Shown: positions 4,800-6,541 of the stretch, in pieces | How the letters are laid out: each line of letters starts with the position of its first letter | Numbering within the stretch: the first letter of the stretch is position 1 | Assembly: GCA_028292305.1 (NCBI GenBank) | Contig: JAQGMQ010000239.1 | Coordinates: 1-6,541 of the forward strand | Source: Rhodoferax sp. | Lineage (GTDB): Bacteria > Pseudomonadota > Gammaproteobacteria > Burkholderiales > Burkholderiaceae_C | Reading direction: 5' to 3' | Length of the DNA: 6,541 nt | Translations under genes and position numbers: made by a program | Notes under the pieces: model-generated | Seen by the model: only the letters and a program-made list of their open reading frames with translations | Database searches by the model: none | What the model was told of the DNA's origin: nothing

Positions 4800-6541
4800 A
4801 TGTTTGCACTATTTGAAGAAGCTGGAAAATTCATGGCGGGGCGCGTGCTCTCCGAGGCCGAGTCGTCGGCTCAGGTGGAGCTCGATAGCGGCAAGCGGGT
4901 CAAGGTGAAGTCCGCCAACCTGCTGCTCAAATTCGAAAAGCCCGCGCCCGCCGCGCTGATGCGCGACGCGCAGACCCTGAGCCAGACCATCGAGCTCGAC
5001 CTGGCCTGGGAATTCGCACCCGAAGACGACTTCGGCTTCGCCGACCTGGCGCGCGAGTATTTCAGCGCCGCCGCCACGCAGGAACAGCAGGTCGCCGCGC
5101 TATTCCGCTTGTACGAGGCGCCGCACTACTTTCGTCGCGCTGGCAAGGGCCGCTTCCGCAAGGCGCCGGCCGAGATCCTTCAGCAGGCGCTGGTCGCCAT
5201 CGAAAAGAAGCAGCAACTGCTGCAGCAGATCGCCACCTGGGCCGAAGAGCTTGGCCGGGGCGAATGCCCGCCCGCCGTGCGCGATCAGCTGTACAAGATT
5301 CTGTTCAAGCCCGACAAAAACGCCCCCGAGTACAAGGCGGTGGTCGAAGCCTCGCGCGCCACCCATACGCCGCCGCTGCTGCTGTTGCAGAAGGCCGGCG
5401 CGATCGATTCGCCCTACCAGTTCCACTGGCGGCGCTTCCTGTTCGAAAACTTCCCCAAGGGCACGGGCTTTCCCGCGCTCGAAGCGCCGGTCATCAAGGA
5501 CGAACTGCCCTTGGCGCCGGTTCAGGCGTATTCGATCGACGACTCGCAGACGACCGAAATCGACGATGCGCTGTCGGTCCAGGGCCTGGGCAGCGGCACG
5601 GTGACCGTGGGCATCCACATCGCCGCGCCGGGGCTGGCGCTCAGCCCGGGCGACGCCATCGACCAGGTCGGCCGCACGCGGCTGTCCACGGTGTACATGC
5701 CAGGCTACAAGGTGACGATGCTGCCCGACGCCGTGGTGCAGAGCTACACCTTGCAGGAAGGCCGCGATTGCCCCGCGGTGTCGCTGTACGTGACGATGGA
5801 CGAGGCCACGCTGGAGATCAAGGCTTCGGAAACCCGCCTCGAGCGCGTACCGATCGCGGCAAATTTGCGCCACGACCAGCTCGACACCCTGGTGACGGCG
5901 CAGTGGCTGGAAGACCCCGCCTTCGAACACGAAACCAAGCTGGCGCACGCGCGGGTGGAGCGGGTTGAACTGTCGTTCCTGTACCGCATGGCGAAGCACC
6001 TCAAGGCCTTGCGCGAAGTGGTGCGCGGCAAGCCTGAGAACTTCAACCGGCCCGACTACAACTTCAGGCTGGTGGGCAATGAGGGTGCGGAGCCGACGGG
6101 CAATGAACAGGTGTTGATCAGTACGCGCCAGCGCGGTTCGCCACTCGACCTGATCGTGGCCGAAGCCATGATCCTGGCCAACAGCACCTGGGGCAACTGG
6201 CTGGCCGACAACGGTGTGCCGGGCATCTACCGCAGCCAGGCCAGTCTGGCGCCCGGCGTGAAGGTCCGCATGGGCACCAAGGCGCTGCCGCATGCCGGCA
6301 TCGGGGTCAAGAGTTACGCCTGGAGCACGTCTCCGCTGCGCCGGTACACCGACCTCGTGAACCAATGGCAGATCATCGCCTGCGCGCGCCACGGCAAGAC
6401 TGCCGCGCTGGCAGCGCCGTTCAAACCCAAGGACGCCGAGCTGTTCTCGATCATCTCGATGTTCGACGCAGCTTACGCGGCCTACAACGGTTACCAGGGC
6501 GGCATGGAGCGCTTCTGGACGCTCAAGTACCTGCAGCAGAA
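4800..6541 (+). CDS. RNB-domain exoribonuclease, RNase II/VacB family (3' part outside window)
   Basis: RNase II-family enzymes degrade single-stranded RNA processively from the 3' end, releasing nucleoside monophosphates in the cytoplasm. The 580 codons present show an N-terminal region without an obvious paired cold-shock-domain pattern (about 1-50 beta-rich, then a helical section to about 230) and the RNB catalytic domain from about 235. The metal-binding cluster is SIDDSQTTEIDDAL at 245-258; Asp247, Asp255 and Asp256 align with E. coli RNase II Asp201, Asp209 and Asp210, while Glu253 stands where E. coli has Asp207. The late RNB signature is visible as STSPLRRYTDLVNQ at 509-522, containing the conserved arginine and aspartate. 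The C-terminus, presumably an S1 RNA-binding domain, is outside the window. The ATG at 4800 begins a plausible N-terminus with no Shine-Dalgarno sequence; an ATG at 4783 is out of frame. It is closer to the RNase II-like proteins annotated in Burkholderiales than to RNase R, but I cannot decide orthology with rnb, so no symbol is given. Confidence 0.93.
   Translation, partial: MFALFEEAGKFMAGRVLSEAESSAQVELDSGKRVKVKSANLLLKFEKPAPAALMRDAQTLSQTIELDLAWEFAPEDDFGFADLAREYFSAAATQEQQVAALFRLYEAPHYFRRAGKGRFRKAPAEILQQALVAIEKKQQLLQQIATWAEELGRGECPPAVRDQLYKILFKPDKNAPEYKAVVEASRATHTPPLLLLQKAGAIDSPYQFHWRRFLFENFPKGTGFPALEAPVIKDELPLAPVQAYSIDDSQTTEIDDALSVQGLGSGTVTVGIHIAAPGLALSPGDAIDQVGRTRLSTVYMPGYKVTMLPDAVVQSYTLQEGRDCPAVSLYVTMDEATLEIKASETRLERVPIAANLRHDQLDTLVTAQWLEDPAFEHETKLAHARVERVELSFLYRMAKHLKALREVVRGKPENFNRPDYNFRLVGNEGAEPTGNEQVLISTRQRGSPLDLIVAEAMILANSTWGNWLADNGVPGIYRSQASLAPGVKVRMGTKALPHAGIGVKSYAWSTSPLRRYTDLVNQWQIIACARHGKTAALAAPFKPKDAELFSIISMFDAAYAAYNGYQGGMERFWTLKYLQQ

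Noticed and set aside
4274..4834. A 186-codon minus-strand frame opposite yqiA and the following gap
   Set aside because: It is antisense to a protein with a complete hydrolase triad and has no recognisable content of its own.
5100..6392. A 430-codon minus-strand frame opposite the RNase gene
   Set aside because: The plus strand encodes a continuous RNB protein with its active-site cluster; the antisense frame is rich in Arg, Gln, His and Val and lacks any recognisable fold.
1..6541. Mobile element, toxin-antitoxin, phage-defence or CRISPR content
   Set aside because: No transposase, integrase, direct-repeat array, small paired ORFs or defence-type domain is visible, and base composition and codon use are uniform across the genes.

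Overview
The window is GC-rich and densely coded. Codon use, gene families and gene sizes suggest a betaproteobacterium of the order Burkholderiales, probably close to Comamonadaceae. That placement is inferred from protein flavour, not from a marker gene. I see no insertion sequence, phage gene, CRISPR array, tRNA or rRNA, and no change of base composition that would suggest recent transfer.

Layout: two divergent gene sets face away from a 112-bp, comparatively AT-rich intergenic region (4030-4141). Leftward (minus strand) come a soluble diguanylate cyclase with an intact GGEEF active site and RxxD inhibitory site (2488-4029), an HDOD-plus-GAF signalling protein (794-2491) and the first 239 codons of the cell-wall polymerase RodA (1-718, cut by the window edge). 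The cyclase and HDOD genes share an ATGA stop/start overlap. A 75-bp gap precedes rodA. Rightward (plus strand) come a YqiA-type alpha/beta-hydrolase (4142-4735) and the first 580 codons of an RNase II/VacB-family exoribonuclease (4800-6541, cut by the window edge).

How they may work together: the cyclase would make cyclic di-GMP, and the coupled HDOD-GAF protein has the look of a partner scaffold or ligand sensor. Their position just upstream of rodA raises the possibility that second-messenger signalling and lateral wall synthesis are co-transcribed; this is inference from gene order only. The rightward pair looks like ordinary housekeeping. The central region holds a perfect 14-bp palindrome beside a candidate leftward promoter, the best operator candidate here. 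None of the five starts has a convincing Shine-Dalgarno sequence, and two have a -10-like box almost touching the start codon.

The exciting-system hypothesis is only weakly supported. The best candidate for a second look is the coupled cyclase/HDOD-GAF pair attached to rodA. Every gene belongs to a known family.
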